DNA of 64,000 bases from Fibrella rubiginis (lineage in GTDB: Bacteria; Bacteroidota; Bacteroidia; Cytophagales; Spirosomataceae): assembly GCF_017353185.1 (NCBI RefSeq), contig NZ_JAFMYV010000003.1, forward strand, positions 62,001 to 126,000. The letters run 5' to 3'. Numbering within the stretch: position 1 is the stretch's first letter; every line of letters starts with the position of its first letter. A program made the position numbers and the translations under genes. The notes beneath the pieces were generated by a model. That model did not search any database. It had not been told where the DNA came from and saw nothing but the letters and a program-made list of their open reading frames with translations. Positions 49,855-60,365 of the stretch are shown here, one piece after another.

Positions 49855-50922
49855 ATGTCAACTCAAACGTTTGGGTCTGAACAGGCGATCCTGTACCAGT
49901 ATGGCTCGTTGTCGCTATGCGTGTCTTCGGAAGCGGATGAACGGGCGGTTGCTTTGCTGCAACAAACAACGTACGGAACGGATGGGGTACGTTACCGCCA
50001 AACGGGCCAAGAGGTTAAGATTCATCAGCTTCATCATCCCTATTTTTTTCACCTGTATATCCAGCAGGAGCTGATTGGTTTCTATTGTTTAGACCAGCGG
50101 CTGATCGGGTTTCCAACGGCTTCGTTTGCTGGCTTTTACGGACGTTACCTTGCTGTTCGGGAAGACTATCAAGGTAAAGGCTACGGGCGACTTCTGAAAA
50201 CAGTTGCTGTTAATTATATCAATCTGCACTTACCGGTCCCCCACCTCTTGTATTCGTATATCGAAGCCAAAAATACCCGCTCGATGGCGGTTTCCCTACG
50301 GCAGAACTTCACGTCGGTTGCGCAACTGAAAACATTCATGTTCAGGCGTTTTTCACCCAAGGTTGATGCCCGGTTTAACGTAGCCTCCTTAACTGATCCG
50401 GCTCGTGTCTTAGAGTTAGTACAAGCTCAATACGCGGAATATGGCTTTCAAAACTTTTTAAATATCAACTATCAAAGCCAGTACTTCACACTTGAAGAAG
50501 ATGGTCAGATTCTGGCCGGGGTGCAGGCAAATCCTATTCTCTGGAAATTGGTGCACATCCCTGGCAAGCTAGGACCGCTACTTCGGAACGTGGCTCCTTT
50601 CTTACCTGGTCTGCGTCGGTTCTTCAATCCCGCAAAGCAGACGTTCATAACGCTGGAGGGCGTTTATATCGCAAAGGGCCGGGAGGAACTGCTACCAACT
50701 CTGCTGGAAAGTGTTTTGGCGCACTTCAACGCACACACGGCCATGTGGCAAATTGACGAGAATGATCCGCTCACACAACTGCTCAACCATCGACGGATGG
50801 GCCTCTTAAGTCAGTTTCAGCCGGACGTAATCACCCACGTCATGGTTAAGTCAGTCGATCTACCATCAACGATTATACCGGGGAAAGATCCGGTATACGT
50901 TTCCAATTTTGATTATGCTTAA
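49855..50922 (+). CDS. GNAT-family N-acetyltransferase
   Basis: The ATG at 49,855 gives 355 residues with an N-terminal GNAT domain: FAGFYGRYLAVREDYQGKGYGRLL is the acetyl-CoA motif A, followed by YIEAKNTRSMAVSLRQNF as motif B. The C-terminal half is a second, weaker GNAT-like domain. Such proteins acetylate small molecules or protein termini; the substrate is unknown. It precedes the LytS-type kinase by 68 bases. Confidence 0.8.
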   Translation: MSTQTFGSEQAILYQYGSLSLCVSSEADERAVALLQQTTYGTDGVRYRQTGQEVKIHQLHHPYFFHLYIQQELIGFYCLDQRLIGFPTASFAGFYGRYLAVREDYQGKGYGRLLKTVAVNYINLHLPVPHLLYSYIEAKNTRSMAVSLRQNFTSVAQLKTFMFRRFSPKVDARFNVASLTDPARVLELVQAQYAEYGFQNFLNINYQSQYFTLEEDGQILAGVQANPILWKLVHIPGKLGPLLRNVAPFLPGLRRFFNPAKQTFITLEGVYIAKGREELLPTLLESVLAHFNAHTAMWQIDENDPLTQLLNHRRMGLLSQFQPDVITHVMVKSVDLPSTIIPGKDPVYVSNFDYA

Positions 50923-50990
50923 GAGCAATCAGTAGCTGGTTATCGACACGTACCTCGGCCAATTAGTTGATTAACAATAGACCGCTGACT

Positions 50991-52400
50991 ATGAACCAAG
51001 CTGAAACTTCGCTCAAGCAGTTACTCGAACGTTCCCGACAGCAATTAACCCAGCCCTTCTCCAACGTTCAGCGCCGACTGCTCTACGTTATCAACACAAC
51101 GTACCTGGCCTTAACACCGATCTTTCTCATCAGCGAGAAACTGGCTACCGGCTCCTACGTACCCGACAGCAGGCTGTGGTTCGTGTACGGCTTTGTTTGG
51201 TTTGCCAACCTTATCTCAGGTATCTACGCCTTCCTGAGCTTGAGGGACAACCGATTAACCGTTCTGGGAAAACGGTTTGATTTTTCAAGCCTGCAACGTG
51301 ACTCTCGCATTGAGCGATTCTTACGCTGGATAAGCGTGTTATCAGTAATGCTGATGAGCACCGCCAACATGATGGGCATTGGAAATCCATCAACGGATGC
51401 TATTCTAACCGATTTTGCGTTAGCCCACTCGCTGATTGTTCTATCCGCTATGATCCTCGGGCGGACGGTTATGTTGACCTGGTCGGTCATTGTGTTGGCT
51501 ATATTAACATACGTTACGTTCGGCCAATTGGGCTATTCTTACCGATTTAACTACCTGACACCGAATGAGTCTGTTCGGTACGAAAGAGCCTTGGAGCAAA
51601 AGCAAGTCTGGGCGCTCAATCGACAGGCGGTACTCAACGCTAATCATCTCAATCCGCCGCAGGCCTCGCGCTACTTCAACACATGGTTTATTTTTATTAC
51701 GGTAGCTACCGCGACCGCTTACTTCTTCGCGGGCATCGCACTCGATCTGTTCAAAATTATACCGGAGGTTACCGACGACATTAAGGATGCCATTGCTGCA
51801 ACTAAACAGGCTGAGGAACGACGTTTGTTGCAGCAGCAGGAAACCCTCAGCACTGAACTTAAGGCCTTAAAAGCTCAGGTCAACCCGCATTTTTTGTACA
51901 ATACGCTAAACTACTTCTACATTAAATCGCAAGAGGTTGATCCTGAACTGGCTGAGTCAATCATTAAACTGTCCGAAATCATGCGGTACAGTATGCGCGA
52001 GGATTTCAATTCGGCAAGGCTATCCGATGAAATCAACTATATGCAGCAATTCATCAGCCTGCATCAATTACGCTATCCGATGCATATGAATTTCACTGTC
52101 AGTGGCGACGTCGAGACTAAGAATATACTTCCCTTCCTGCTGATTGGTTTAGTCGAAAACGCCTTCAAACACGGTAACATGACGAACCCCGCCCATCCGT
52201 TTATTATTGACGTAACGGCGGAGGCAGACCGCATCGACTTTTTTACAAAGAACCTGAAGAACAAAAAGAAGCGTGTGGAGAGCACGAACATCGGACTGCA
52301 AAACACCCGGCAACGGCTGGAGCGTGCTTACAGTAATTACACGTTCGATATCAACGAAACCGATGACACGTTCTCTTGTCATTTAATCATCTACAATTAA
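50991..52400 (+). CDS. LytS-type sensor histidine kinase
   Basis: 469 residues: several N-terminal membrane helices, a coiled linker (EERRLLQQQETLSTELKALK), the His_kinase signature QVNPHFLYNTLN with His300, and a C-terminal ATPase domain (PFLLIGLVENAFKHG, NIGLQNTRQRLE). This is the LytS/YehU class, which always works with a LytTR response regulator; that gene follows with a TAATG overlap. The membrane signal is unknown. Confidence 0.92.
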   Translation: MNQAETSLKQLLERSRQQLTQPFSNVQRRLLYVINTTYLALTPIFLISEKLATGSYVPDSRLWFVYGFVWFANLISGIYAFLSLRDNRLTVLGKRFDFSSLQRDSRIERFLRWISVLSVMLMSTANMMGIGNPSTDAILTDFALAHSLIVLSAMILGRTVMLTWSVIVLAILTYVTFGQLGYSYRFNYLTPNESVRYERALEQKQVWALNRQAVLNANHLNPPQASRYFNTWFIFITVATATAYFFAGIALDLFKIIPEVTDDIKDAIAATKQAEERRLLQQQETLSTELKALKAQVNPHFLYNTLNYFYIKSQEVDPELAESIIKLSEIMRYSMREDFNSARLSDEINYMQQFISLHQLRYPMHMNFTVSGDVETKNILPFLLIGLVENAFKHGNMTNPAHPFIIDVTAEADRIDFFTKNLKNKKKRVESTNIGLQNTRQRLERAYSNYTFDINETDDTFSCHLIIYN

Positions 52401-53128
52401 TGGCTATGACCTGCTTAATCCTTGATGACGAAGAAATCTGTGTCAATCAATTACGCCGATACATTGAGAAGGTGCCAACCCTATCGCTCAAGGCCTTTTT
52501 TACCGACCCCAACGAAGCTCTATTGTACTTGGAGACGGACAAAGTTGATGTCATTTTTTTGGACATGGAAATGCCCAACTACGATATCGATGGCTTGGAC
52601 TTCGTCCGCATTATGGGTGATAGGCAACATTATATTTTCACTACGGCTTATCCCGAATATGCTCTACCAAGCTACGAATACAACGCCATTGATTTTCTCC
52701 ATAAGCCTTACTCGTTCGAGCGGTTTATGAAAGCCGTTCAACGAGCAAAACAGTTGTTGGGGATATCCATACGAGATGATGCTTCGGCCACTGACAGCTA
52801 TATGTTCATACGGGTAGAAGGCAAACTACAGCGAGTCGATTTTGATGACATCTGCTGGGTTGAGAGCGAACGGAACGGTATCTGGTTTTACACCGAAACT
52901 GACCGTTTTAACTCACCATTGACGATTAGCGATGCTGAAACCCGCTTACCAAAAAACCAATTCGTCCGCATTCATAAATCGTATATCATCCCTGTAAGCA
53001 AAGCTGAGGTCATCGATAAGGATACCCTCTGCATCCGGCGACAGGGAAAGCTTCACGAAATACCTATAGGCGACACCTATCGTAAAGAATTCATAAACTC
53101 CATTGGAACTAAGATCATGAAGAAGTAA
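52400..53128 (+). CDS. LytTR-family response regulator
   Basis: About 242 residues: a receiver with LILDDEE and the acceptor Asp55 in VIFLDMEMP, the DFLHKPYSFERF lysine region, then a LytTR DNA-binding domain (about 135-235: MFIRVEGKLQRVDFDDICWVESERNG, FVRIHKSYIIPVSK). Start at 52,400 overlaps the stop of the kinase gene. It should bind direct repeats upstream of its targets. Confidence 0.93.
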   Translation: MAMTCLILDDEEICVNQLRRYIEKVPTLSLKAFFTDPNEALLYLETDKVDVIFLDMEMPNYDIDGLDFVRIMGDRQHYIFTTAYPEYALPSYEYNAIDFLHKPYSFERFMKAVQRAKQLLGISIRDDASATDSYMFIRVEGKLQRVDFDDICWVESERNGIWFYTETDRFNSPLTISDAETRLPKNQFVRIHKSYIIPVSKAEVIDKDTLCIRRQGKLHEIPIGDTYRKEFINSIGTKIMKK

Positions 53129-53354
53129 GTGATTGAACTTAATTCGTTTTTTAGGGCTTGCCTGTTAATCTTTGAACAAGTTTGTGGAGCCCAGACAGCG
53201 AATGATTGCTTTATTGGCGCCTCTCAACATTCAGACGCAAAACAATTTCACAAATCGCTTACAAACCAATGAAAATGATGCATCAGGAAAATCACTTCTA
53301 TATCTGAGAATGCTATAAGATGAAAATAGGATATATCCTGCTTAATTGCATCCA

Positions 53355-54032
53355 ATGAAGATACTAGTGATCGAGGACGAGGTCAAATTAAGCTCGTTTA
53401 TACACCGAGGCTTATCGGAAGAAGGCTACCGTGTAGATGTAGCGTTCGATGGACAACTGGGCTTGTCGATGGCTCTCAACGATGAATATGACGTTGTTAT
53501 CCTTGATGTCAACCTGCCCTTACTGAATGGCTTTCAGGTATGCCAGCGGTTGCGGACGGACAAACCGAACGTACCGGTACTAATGTTGACGGCCCTTGGT
53601 GGCATTGCGCACAAGAAGGAGGGTTTCGGAGCCGGGGCCGATGATTATTTGGTTAAGCCATTTGAATTTGACGAACTACTGCTGCGCGTACAGGCTCTCT
53701 ACAAACGATATCGGGAAGTCGGAACGCACCGCATCTTACGCGTAGCCGACCTCGAACTGAACGTAGCGACCAAGCAGGTTTATCGGGACGGGCAACCCCT
53801 GGAGTTGACCGCTCGCGAATATGCCCTGCTTGAGTATTTGATGCTCAACAAGGGACACGTCGTGTCGCGGGTAGATATCGCTGAGAAGGTCTGGGAGTTG
53901 AACTTTGACACCAATACCAACATCATTGATGTATACATCAACTACCTGCGCCGAAAGATTGATAAAGGCTTTGGTACGAAGCTTATTCATACGGTTGTGG
54001 GCATGGGGTACGTGATGAAAGAACCGAAGTAA
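53355..54032 (+). CDS. OmpR-family response regulator
   Basis: 225 residues: receiver with VIEDEV and Asp51 (VVILDVNLP), lysine in DDYLVKPFEF, then a winged helix (YALLEYLMLNKGHVVSRVDIAEKVWE, NIIDVYINYLRRKID, IHTVVGMGYVM). The kinase gene starts 2 bases later. Receiver and effector resemble CusR/CopR-type regulators that often control metal or drug efflux; the TolC-RND operon follows the kinase. Confidence 0.93.
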   Translation: MKILVIEDEVKLSSFIHRGLSEEGYRVDVAFDGQLGLSMALNDEYDVVILDVNLPLLNGFQVCQRLRTDKPNVPVLMLTALGGIAHKKEGFGAGADDYLVKPFEFDELLLRVQALYKRYREVGTHRILRVADLELNVATKQVYRDGQPLELTAREYALLEYLMLNKGHVVSRVDIAEKVWELNFDTNTNIIDVYINYLRRKIDKGFGTKLIHTVVGMGYVMKEPK

Positions 54033-54034
54033 TC

Positions 54035-55390
54035 ATGTCAATCCGTACCCGCCTGACTTTGTACTTTGCCGGCCTGATGCTGGCCCTATTGATATTGGTC
54101 TCAACGGTGGTCTATTTTTTCGACGAGCAGAGTCAGCACACTATGTTTTATAGCAGACTGCAACGCAAAGCCGAAACTACTGCCGAGGTGTACGCCCGCA
54201 AAAACCGGCGGCTGGAAGAGACCGACGCTATTCTACTCTTGACCCAGGAACAGCAACATGAAGCCATTTACGATGAGACCAATACGCTGGTGTATTCGAG
54301 CGGGCGATACGCCTATTATCCCGTTACGGCTCATTTTTTAAGCGAGATTCGCCAGAACCGACAGGTCGAGTTCTCGGCGGGGAACCGGTTAGGCGTGGGG
54401 GTCTTTTTTGAGCGTGGCACTGACCGATTTGTGGTGATAGTCACGGCGGAAGATACCTTTGGTAGGGAGCGGCTACGTGCCCTCAGAAACAACCTGATGT
54501 TAGTGAACCTGCCGGGGCTGGGACTGGTCATTGCGCTGGCCTGGCTGTTTTCGGGGCGGGCACTGAAGCCGGTACAACATCTGATTAATGAGATTCAGCA
54601 GCTTTCCACCGACCGCCTAACCGAGCGGTTGCCCACCGGCAACGGGCAGGACGAACTGGCCAAGTTAAGCATTCAGTTCAATCAGTTGCTGGGGCGGCTG
54701 GAACGTACCGTTCAACAAAACCAAGCCTTTGTTACTAACGCATCGCACGAGCTACGTACCCCACTAACCAATCTGCTCGGTACGTTGCAGGTATCGCTTT
54801 CCTACGATCAGCGACCCGACCGGTTGCGAGCTACGCTACAATCGGCTATCGAAGAGGTTCAATCACTGATTAGCCTGGCAAATAACCTACTACTGCTGGC
54901 CGAACTAAGCGTTGAAAAGCAAGCGGCCACATTAACCTTTGAACCCGTGTGGCCGACTGAACCCCTGCTGGATGCGGTACAGACGATTAACCGCAAATAC
55001 CCACAACAGCCCGTCACCATCGACCTGCCCGACGAGGAAGATGACCGTCCGCTCCGCGCCCATGCTGACCTGCTAACGGTGGTCCTAACTAATCTGCTCG
55101 ATAACGCCTGCAAATACTCACCTACTAATCATCCCGTTCAGGTTCGTTTACGAACGCAGTCAACGAGCGTTGAGTACGTCGTTCAAGATGAAGGCATAGG
55201 CATACCCGCCGATGCTATACCTCACCTATTTGTGTCGCTTTATCGCGCCGACAACGCCCGCCAAACCCATAAAGGAAACGGCGTTGGTTTAGCGTTGGTG
55301 CATCGGATTATTCACTTACACGGTGGCCGTGTACAGGTTGAGTCCATTGAAGGCAAAGGCACGACTGTTATGGTCTCACTACCACTATAG
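54035..55390 (+). CDS. HAMP-domain sensor histidine kinase
   Basis: 451 residues: two membrane helices (about 9-29 and 157-175) around a periplasmic sensor of ~125 residues, a HAMP domain (RALKPVQHLINEIQQLS), the phospho-acceptor NASHELRTPLTNLLG, N box LLDNACKYS and G boxes DEGIGIP and GNGVGLALVHRII. Pairs with the OmpR regulator just upstream. The architecture is that of CusS/QseC-type kinases. Confidence 0.93.
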   Translation: MSIRTRLTLYFAGLMLALLILVSTVVYFFDEQSQHTMFYSRLQRKAETTAEVYARKNRRLEETDAILLLTQEQQHEAIYDETNTLVYSSGRYAYYPVTAHFLSEIRQNRQVEFSAGNRLGVGVFFERGTDRFVVIVTAEDTFGRERLRALRNNLMLVNLPGLGLVIALAWLFSGRALKPVQHLINEIQQLSTDRLTERLPTGNGQDELAKLSIQFNQLLGRLERTVQQNQAFVTNASHELRTPLTNLLGTLQVSLSYDQRPDRLRATLQSAIEEVQSLISLANNLLLLAELSVEKQAATLTFEPVWPTEPLLDAVQTINRKYPQQPVTIDLPDEEDDRPLRAHADLLTVVLTNLLDNACKYSPTNHPVQVRLRTQSTSVEYVVQDEGIGIPADAIPHLFVSLYRADNARQTHKGNGVGLALVHRIIHLHGGRVQVESIEGKGTTVMVSLPL

Positions 55391-55519
55391 TCCAAGTAAA
55401 GCTACCCTGCCGATGAGTTGGGTCACATTAGAAACTTCTAATATACCACCAATGTAGCCCTAATCTCATAGTCCGACGTTTGACCCGTTCGCTGCACGGT
55501 GCAACGAACCTTCTGGCAA

Positions 55520-56977
55520 ATGAAGGACATGAATAGGGCATCTGTTTTATACCGGTTCGGCATCACGATAGGGCTGACTATAAGTGGGCTGGCGGGGCCG
55601 ACTTACGGGCAGGTCATGCCAAATGCCGGTACGCCGGGAAGACCGCTGACGCTCGCACAGGCTCTCGATCTGGCGGTGCGCAACTACCCGTCCATCCGGG
55701 GTAAGCTGGCCGAACGGCAGGCTACCGAGGCCGACTTAGCAGGTCGCCGAGCCAGTTTCTTGCCCTCGGCATCGCTGGGCGCACAGGCACTCTATGGCAC
55801 CTCAAATAATGTCAGGGGGGCGGCCTTTTCCAATGAAGGCACAACCAATTCCGTTTCAAGTGGCATCAAACCCGGTGGCCCCACTGCCAACGCCGTCTGG
55901 ACTAGTTTAGGGTCGCTCAACATTAATTGGCGAGCCGTTACGTTTGGTCGTAACAAAGCCGACCTGGCCGTGGCAAAGTCGGCCATTGGGCGGGCCAACG
56001 CCGATTACCAGCAGGAGTTATTTGTGCATCAGGTGCGGGTTATTGACGCTTACTTGACCGCCCTCGTTATTGACCAGACCGTTAACGTTCAAGCCGCTAA
56101 TCTCAACCGCGTTAGTGCCCTACAGACGGTGATGCGGGCCAATACCCGTTCCGGTCGCCGTCCCGGCGTGGATAGTGTCCTGGCCGACGCCGAAGTGGCC
56201 AAGGCCCGGTTGCTGCTGCTGGAAAGCCGCCGAATGGCCGAACAGCAACGCGTACAACTGGGGCAGTGGCTGGGGCAGCCCGACGCTCAATTCCAGCTCG
56301 ATACCGCGACCTATCAGGGGGGGCTGCCACCAACCCTTGTCGGCTCGACGGACCAACTCATTAATCATCCGACGCTGGCTTTTTTTCGGCGGCAGATTGA
56401 CGTAAGCCAGGCGCAAGCGGAAGCCATTCGCCGAACGTACCTACCGACAATTTCGCTCAATACATCGTTCTGGGCGCGAGGGTCGGGAGTTAGCGATGTC
56501 ACTACGCCGGAGGGCAGTTTTATCTATAATTCGTCGCCGGGTGCCGGGTTGCCCTTCCGAGTGGCCAACTACTTCGTGGGCGTCAGTACGTTGTGGCGGT
56601 TTAGCGACGTACTCCGCACCCGGCAGGAAACCAAAGCGCAGGAGTTACGCGCCGTAGCCGATCAGCAACGCTACGACGAAGAAGCACTCCGGCTCCGGGC
56701 GCAGCTACAAACGTCAGAGCTCCAACTCCAAAACGCCTACGAAGCGGCCCGGCAGGCACCCGTGCAGTTACAAGCCGCCCAGGCCGCTTTCGGGCAGGCG
56801 CAGGCTCGCTATACGGCGGGGCTATTCAACATCTTCGAGTACACGCAGGTCTTTACGTTGCTCAACCGGGCTGAGATCGACCAGCTCGTTACGGTCAACA
56901 ACGTATGGCGGGCCTTGCTGCTCAAAGCGGCTGCCCAAGGCGATTTGTCAGGTTTTACAGCACCGACCACCCGATAA
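55520..56977 (+). CDS. TolC-family outer-membrane efflux protein
   Basis: About 485 residues starting MKDMNRAS (a start at 55,529 is also possible; a GTG at 55,499 is less likely) with signal ending PTYGQ. Two OEP domains of the TolC fold (RPLTLAQALDLAVRNYPSIRGK, then the second repeat with QAEAIRRTYLPTISLNTSFWA, and FNIFEYTQVFTLLNRAEIDQ) form the outer-membrane channel of tripartite pumps. First gene of the TolC, RND, adaptor operon. Confidence 0.92.
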   Translation: MKDMNRASVLYRFGITIGLTISGLAGPTYGQVMPNAGTPGRPLTLAQALDLAVRNYPSIRGKLAERQATEADLAGRRASFLPSASLGAQALYGTSNNVRGAAFSNEGTTNSVSSGIKPGGPTANAVWTSLGSLNINWRAVTFGRNKADLAVAKSAIGRANADYQQELFVHQVRVIDAYLTALVIDQTVNVQAANLNRVSALQTVMRANTRSGRRPGVDSVLADAEVAKARLLLLESRRMAEQQRVQLGQWLGQPDAQFQLDTATYQGGLPPTLVGSTDQLINHPTLAFFRRQIDVSQAQAEAIRRTYLPTISLNTSFWARGSGVSDVTTPEGSFIYNSSPGAGLPFRVANYFVGVSTLWRFSDVLRTRQETKAQELRAVADQQRYDEEALRLRAQLQTSELQLQNAYEAARQAPVQLQAAQAAFGQAQARYTAGLFNIFEYTQVFTLLNRAEIDQLVTVNNVWRALLLKAAAQGDLSGFTAPTTR

Positions 56978-56988
56978 CCTCTTCTCTG

Positions 56989-59900
56989 ATGAACAAGCTC
57001 ATTGCTTCCGCCTTATCTAAACCCGTCACCGTCGTAGTGGTCGTACTGGGCCTGCTGGTCTTTTCGATTATGGCCGTCAGGAGCATTCCGGTTGACATTT
57101 TTCCGAAGCTCAACGCCCCGACGATTTACATCGCCCAGTCTTACGGCGGCATGATGCCCGCTCAGATGGAAGGGTTCATGGCTACGCGCTACCAGAACCA
57201 GTTGCTTTACGTGTCGGGTATGAAAAGCGTGGACGTGAAAAACGTGCAGGGGCTAACCATTGTGAAGTGTTCCTTCTACGAAAACACTAACATGGCTCAG
57301 GCCGCCGGTGAGGTAGCGAACCAGGTGAGTCGGGTGATGAGCTACTTGCCGCCCGGCTCGCAACCGCCCACCGTTATTCGCTTCGATGCCAGTACGTTAC
57401 CGGTGGGGCAGCTCGTCTTCGCGTCCAAAAACCGTCCACTTACCGAAATTCAGGATTTGGCGGCTACGCGCGTTCGTCCCCTGCTGGCCAAGATTCCCGG
57501 TGCGTCATCGCCGTCGCCCTTTGGGGGCAACGAGCGCACGATTGTGATTAAGGTGAACCCGCAGAAAATGCAGTCCTACGCGCTCACGCCCGATCAGATT
57601 GTGCAGTCGGTAGTGAAGCAGAATCAGATCTCGCCCGCCGGGGTGGTGCGTATCAAGGACTACACGTACCTGACCCCCTCCAACGCCACGATTGGGAAAG
57701 TGAGTGAATTCGCCCAGATTCCGCTCAAATTGGGCAGTGGCCCAACCATCTTGCTCGGCGACGTGGCGACCGTATCCGATGCCGCCGACCAAACGGTGGG
57801 CTACGCGCTCGTCAATGGTAAGCGGGCCGTATATATTCCCGTGACGAAAACCGGCGATGCCTCTACGATGTCGGTCGTAACGGCCCTCAAAGGTAAACTG
57901 GCCGAAATGCAGAGCCTGCTGCCCGACGACGTTCGGCTCAGCTATGAATTTGACCAATCGGTGTCCGTCTCCAACGCCGTAGAGGGCCTGATGAGCGAAG
58001 GCATTACGGGAGCAGTACTGACGGGCCTGGTCGTGCTGCTGTTCCTGCGCGACTGGCGTTCCTCGCTGATTGTGGTGCTGACGATCCCGGTGGCCGTCTT
58101 GGCTGCCGTGATGTTGCTGAATGCGGCTGGCCAAACCATCAACATCATGACGCTGTCGGGCCTGGCACTAGCCATCGGCATTCTGGTAGACATGGCGACG
58201 GTAACGATTGAGAACATCCACCAGCACTTAGAAATGGGCAAGACGAAGGCCCGCGCCATCTACGACGCCTGTTTGGAAATTGCTTTCCCGGAGTTTTTGA
58301 TCCTGATCTGTATTCTGGCCGTGTTTGCTCCATCTTTTTTGATGACGGGCATCCCCAAGGCCATGTTCCTGCCCCTCTCGCTGAGCATTGGCTTTGCCAT
58401 GATCGTGGCGTTTCTGCTAGCCCTGACACTGGTGCCGGTGCTGAGTAACTGGTGGCTGAAAACACATGCGCCCGCCGTGCAAAACGCCCCTGCCGTGCAG
58501 TATCTGGATCAAGAGGAGTTCGTCCAGGTGCAACAGGAAAACCACAAGCTGGCGCAACCCCAGAAGCTGACTGGTTTCGACCGGATCAGAGCCTACTATG
58601 TCAACACGCTGGAAAAGCTCGTGCCGTATCGGGCACTGGTCATTGGAGCCTACGTACTGGTTACGTTTGGTATAGCCGGGCTGCTCTTTACGCGCATCGG
58701 GCAGGACATGTTGCCCAAGAGCAACGCCCGGCAGTTTCAGGTCAGGATCATCGGGCCCCAGGGCCTGCGTATCGAACGAACCGAGACGAACGTTCGGCAA
58801 GTGCTTGCCATCATCAACCACTTGGCGGGCAAAGATGCTGGCAACAGCGGTGCGGTTGAAATTAGCTCTGCCTTTGTGGGTATGACCCCCTCTACTTACG
58901 GCACCAACAACCTGTACGTGTTTAACGCGGGACCGCACGAAGCCACGCTCCAGGTAGCCTTGAGCGAAACCTTCAAGGGGGATATGGATGAATTTCGGGA
59001 CGCGCTACGCCGGGCAGTTCACGATCAGTTACCGGGTGTGAGCATCTCATATGAACCCATCGAACTGACCGACAAAATTATGAGTCAGGGAGCGGCTACG
59101 CCCATCGAAGTGCAGATAGGCGGCAAAAGCTTGCAAGACGGTCAGCAGTACGCCAAACGGCTGATGAACGGCCTACGGTCGATCCCCTACCTGCGTGACA
59201 TTCGCATTAAACAGCCGCTGAACTACCCTACGCTCGACATCCAAATTGACCGGGTACGGGCCGGGCAGTTCGGCCTGACCGCCGATGACGTAGCGAAAAG
59301 TTTGGTGGCTGCTACATCGTCGAGCCGCTTCACGGCAAAGAACCTTTGGCTCGACCAGAAGAGCGGGTACGCCTACCAGGTGCAGGTGCAACTGCCCGAA
59401 TCCGAGATGACTTCGCCCGAAGATATGGAAGCCATTCCGCTGGTCCGGGGGCAACTGCGCCCCACACTCGGCGACGTTGCGACCATCCAGCGAACCACCG
59501 TGCCGGGCGAGTTTGACCGCTCCGGGCCACGCCGGTTAGTGACGGTCTCGGCAAACATGTACCGGTCGGATCTCGGTACGGCCTCCCGCGATGTACAGCA
59601 GGTGATTGATGAACTGGGTACTCCGCCCAAAGGCACTACCGTTGAGTTGCTGGGCATGGCCCAACTGCTGACGGAAACGTTGAGCAGTCTGCAAACGGGC
59701 CTTGGGCTAGCCGTCGTGGTCATGCTGCTGGTGCTAACGGCCAACTTCCAATCGTTCAAGGTGGCTTTCGTGGTACTCTCGACCGTACCTGCCGTGTTGG
59801 CTGGAGCTTTAGGAATGCTGGTGCTCACCGGTAGTACGCTCAACCTGCAATCCTACATGGGGATCATTATGTCAGTAGGGGTGTCAGTTGCCAATGCTAT

Positions 59901-60270
59901 TCTGCTCATCACCAACGCGGAACAACTACGGCTACAATACGACGACGCGGGTAAGGCTGCGCTCACGGCGGGCGGTATGCGGCTGCGCCCCATCCTGATG
60001 ACGACCATCGCGATGATCGTCGGGATGGTGCCGATGGCACTGGGCGTGGGCGAAGCCGGCGATCAATCGGCTCCGCTGGGCCGGGCCGTGATCGGCGGGT
60101 TGTTTTTCTCGGCCATAGCCGCCCTGCTAATCCTGCCGGTGATTTTCGCTACGGTACAGGCCAAAACGTCCATTAAGTCGCCCTCGCTCAATCCCGAAGA
60201 TCCCGACAGTGAGTACTACGATGGCGTAGATCCGCTCAAAAAACAACTACTCGTCACTAACCCGAATTAG
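56989..60270 (+). CDS. Efflux RND transporter permease
   Basis: 1093 residues, the inner-membrane pump of a tripartite system. The ATG at 56,989 starts MNKLIASALSKPVTVVVVVLGLLVFS, the first membrane helix; the longer ORF start was rejected. The expected two repeats of six helices with large periplasmic loops are present (FPKLNAPTIYIAQSY, GGNERTIVIKVNP, SYEFDQSVSVSNAV, ALAIGILVDMATVTIENIHQH with the proton-relay aspartate of helix 4, and MGIIMSVGVSVANAILLITN in the second repeat). Substrate class (drug or metal) cannot be fixed; the helix-4 motif VDMA differs from the usual VDDA/VDNA. Confidence 0.94.
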   Translation: MNKLIASALSKPVTVVVVVLGLLVFSIMAVRSIPVDIFPKLNAPTIYIAQSYGGMMPAQMEGFMATRYQNQLLYVSGMKSVDVKNVQGLTIVKCSFYENTNMAQAAGEVANQVSRVMSYLPPGSQPPTVIRFDASTLPVGQLVFASKNRPLTEIQDLAATRVRPLLAKIPGASSPSPFGGNERTIVIKVNPQKMQSYALTPDQIVQSVVKQNQISPAGVVRIKDYTYLTPSNATIGKVSEFAQIPLKLGSGPTILLGDVATVSDAADQTVGYALVNGKRAVYIPVTKTGDASTMSVVTALKGKLAEMQSLLPDDVRLSYEFDQSVSVSNAVEGLMSEGITGAVLTGLVVLLFLRDWRSSLIVVLTIPVAVLAAVMLLNAAGQTINIMTLSGLALAIGILVDMATVTIENIHQHLEMGKTKARAIYDACLEIAFPEFLILICILAVFAPSFLMTGIPKAMFLPLSLSIGFAMIVAFLLALTLVPVLSNWWLKTHAPAVQNAPAVQYLDQEEFVQVQQENHKLAQPQKLTGFDRIRAYYVNTLEKLVPYRALVIGAYVLVTFGIAGLLFTRIGQDMLPKSNARQFQVRIIGPQGLRIERTETNVRQVLAIINHLAGKDAGNSGAVEISSAFVGMTPSTYGTNNLYVFNAGPHEATLQVALSETFKGDMDEFRDALRRAVHDQLPGVSISYEPIELTDKIMSQGAATPIEVQIGGKSLQDGQQYAKRLMNGLRSIPYLRDIRIKQPLNYPTLDIQIDRVRAGQFGLTADDVAKSLVAATSSSRFTAKNLWLDQKSGYAYQVQVQLPESEMTSPEDMEAIPLVRGQLRPTLGDVATIQRTTVPGEFDRSGPRRLVTVSANMYRSDLGTASRDVQQVIDELGTPPKGTTVELLGMAQLLTETLSSLQTGLGLAVVVMLLVLTANFQSFKVAFVVLSTVPAVLAGALGMLVLTGSTLNLQSYMGIIMSVGVSVANAILLITNAEQLRLQYDDAGKAALTAGGMRLRPILMTTIAMIVGMVPMALGVGEAGDQSAPLGRAVIGGLFFSAIAALLILPVIFATVQAKTSIKSPSLNPEDPDSEYYDGVDPLKKQLLVTNPN

Positions 60271-60365
60271 CCACCTCCCCAACGCCCGGCTCCTGGGCAC
60301 TACGAACAAACCGGTTCCTGACCGTAGTGCCAACGGGAGTTGGGCAGGGCACCAACCACAACGAT

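Noticed and set aside
57505..58134. 209-codon minus-strand frame inside the RND gene
   Set aside because: Antisense shadow of the pump gene with no family features.
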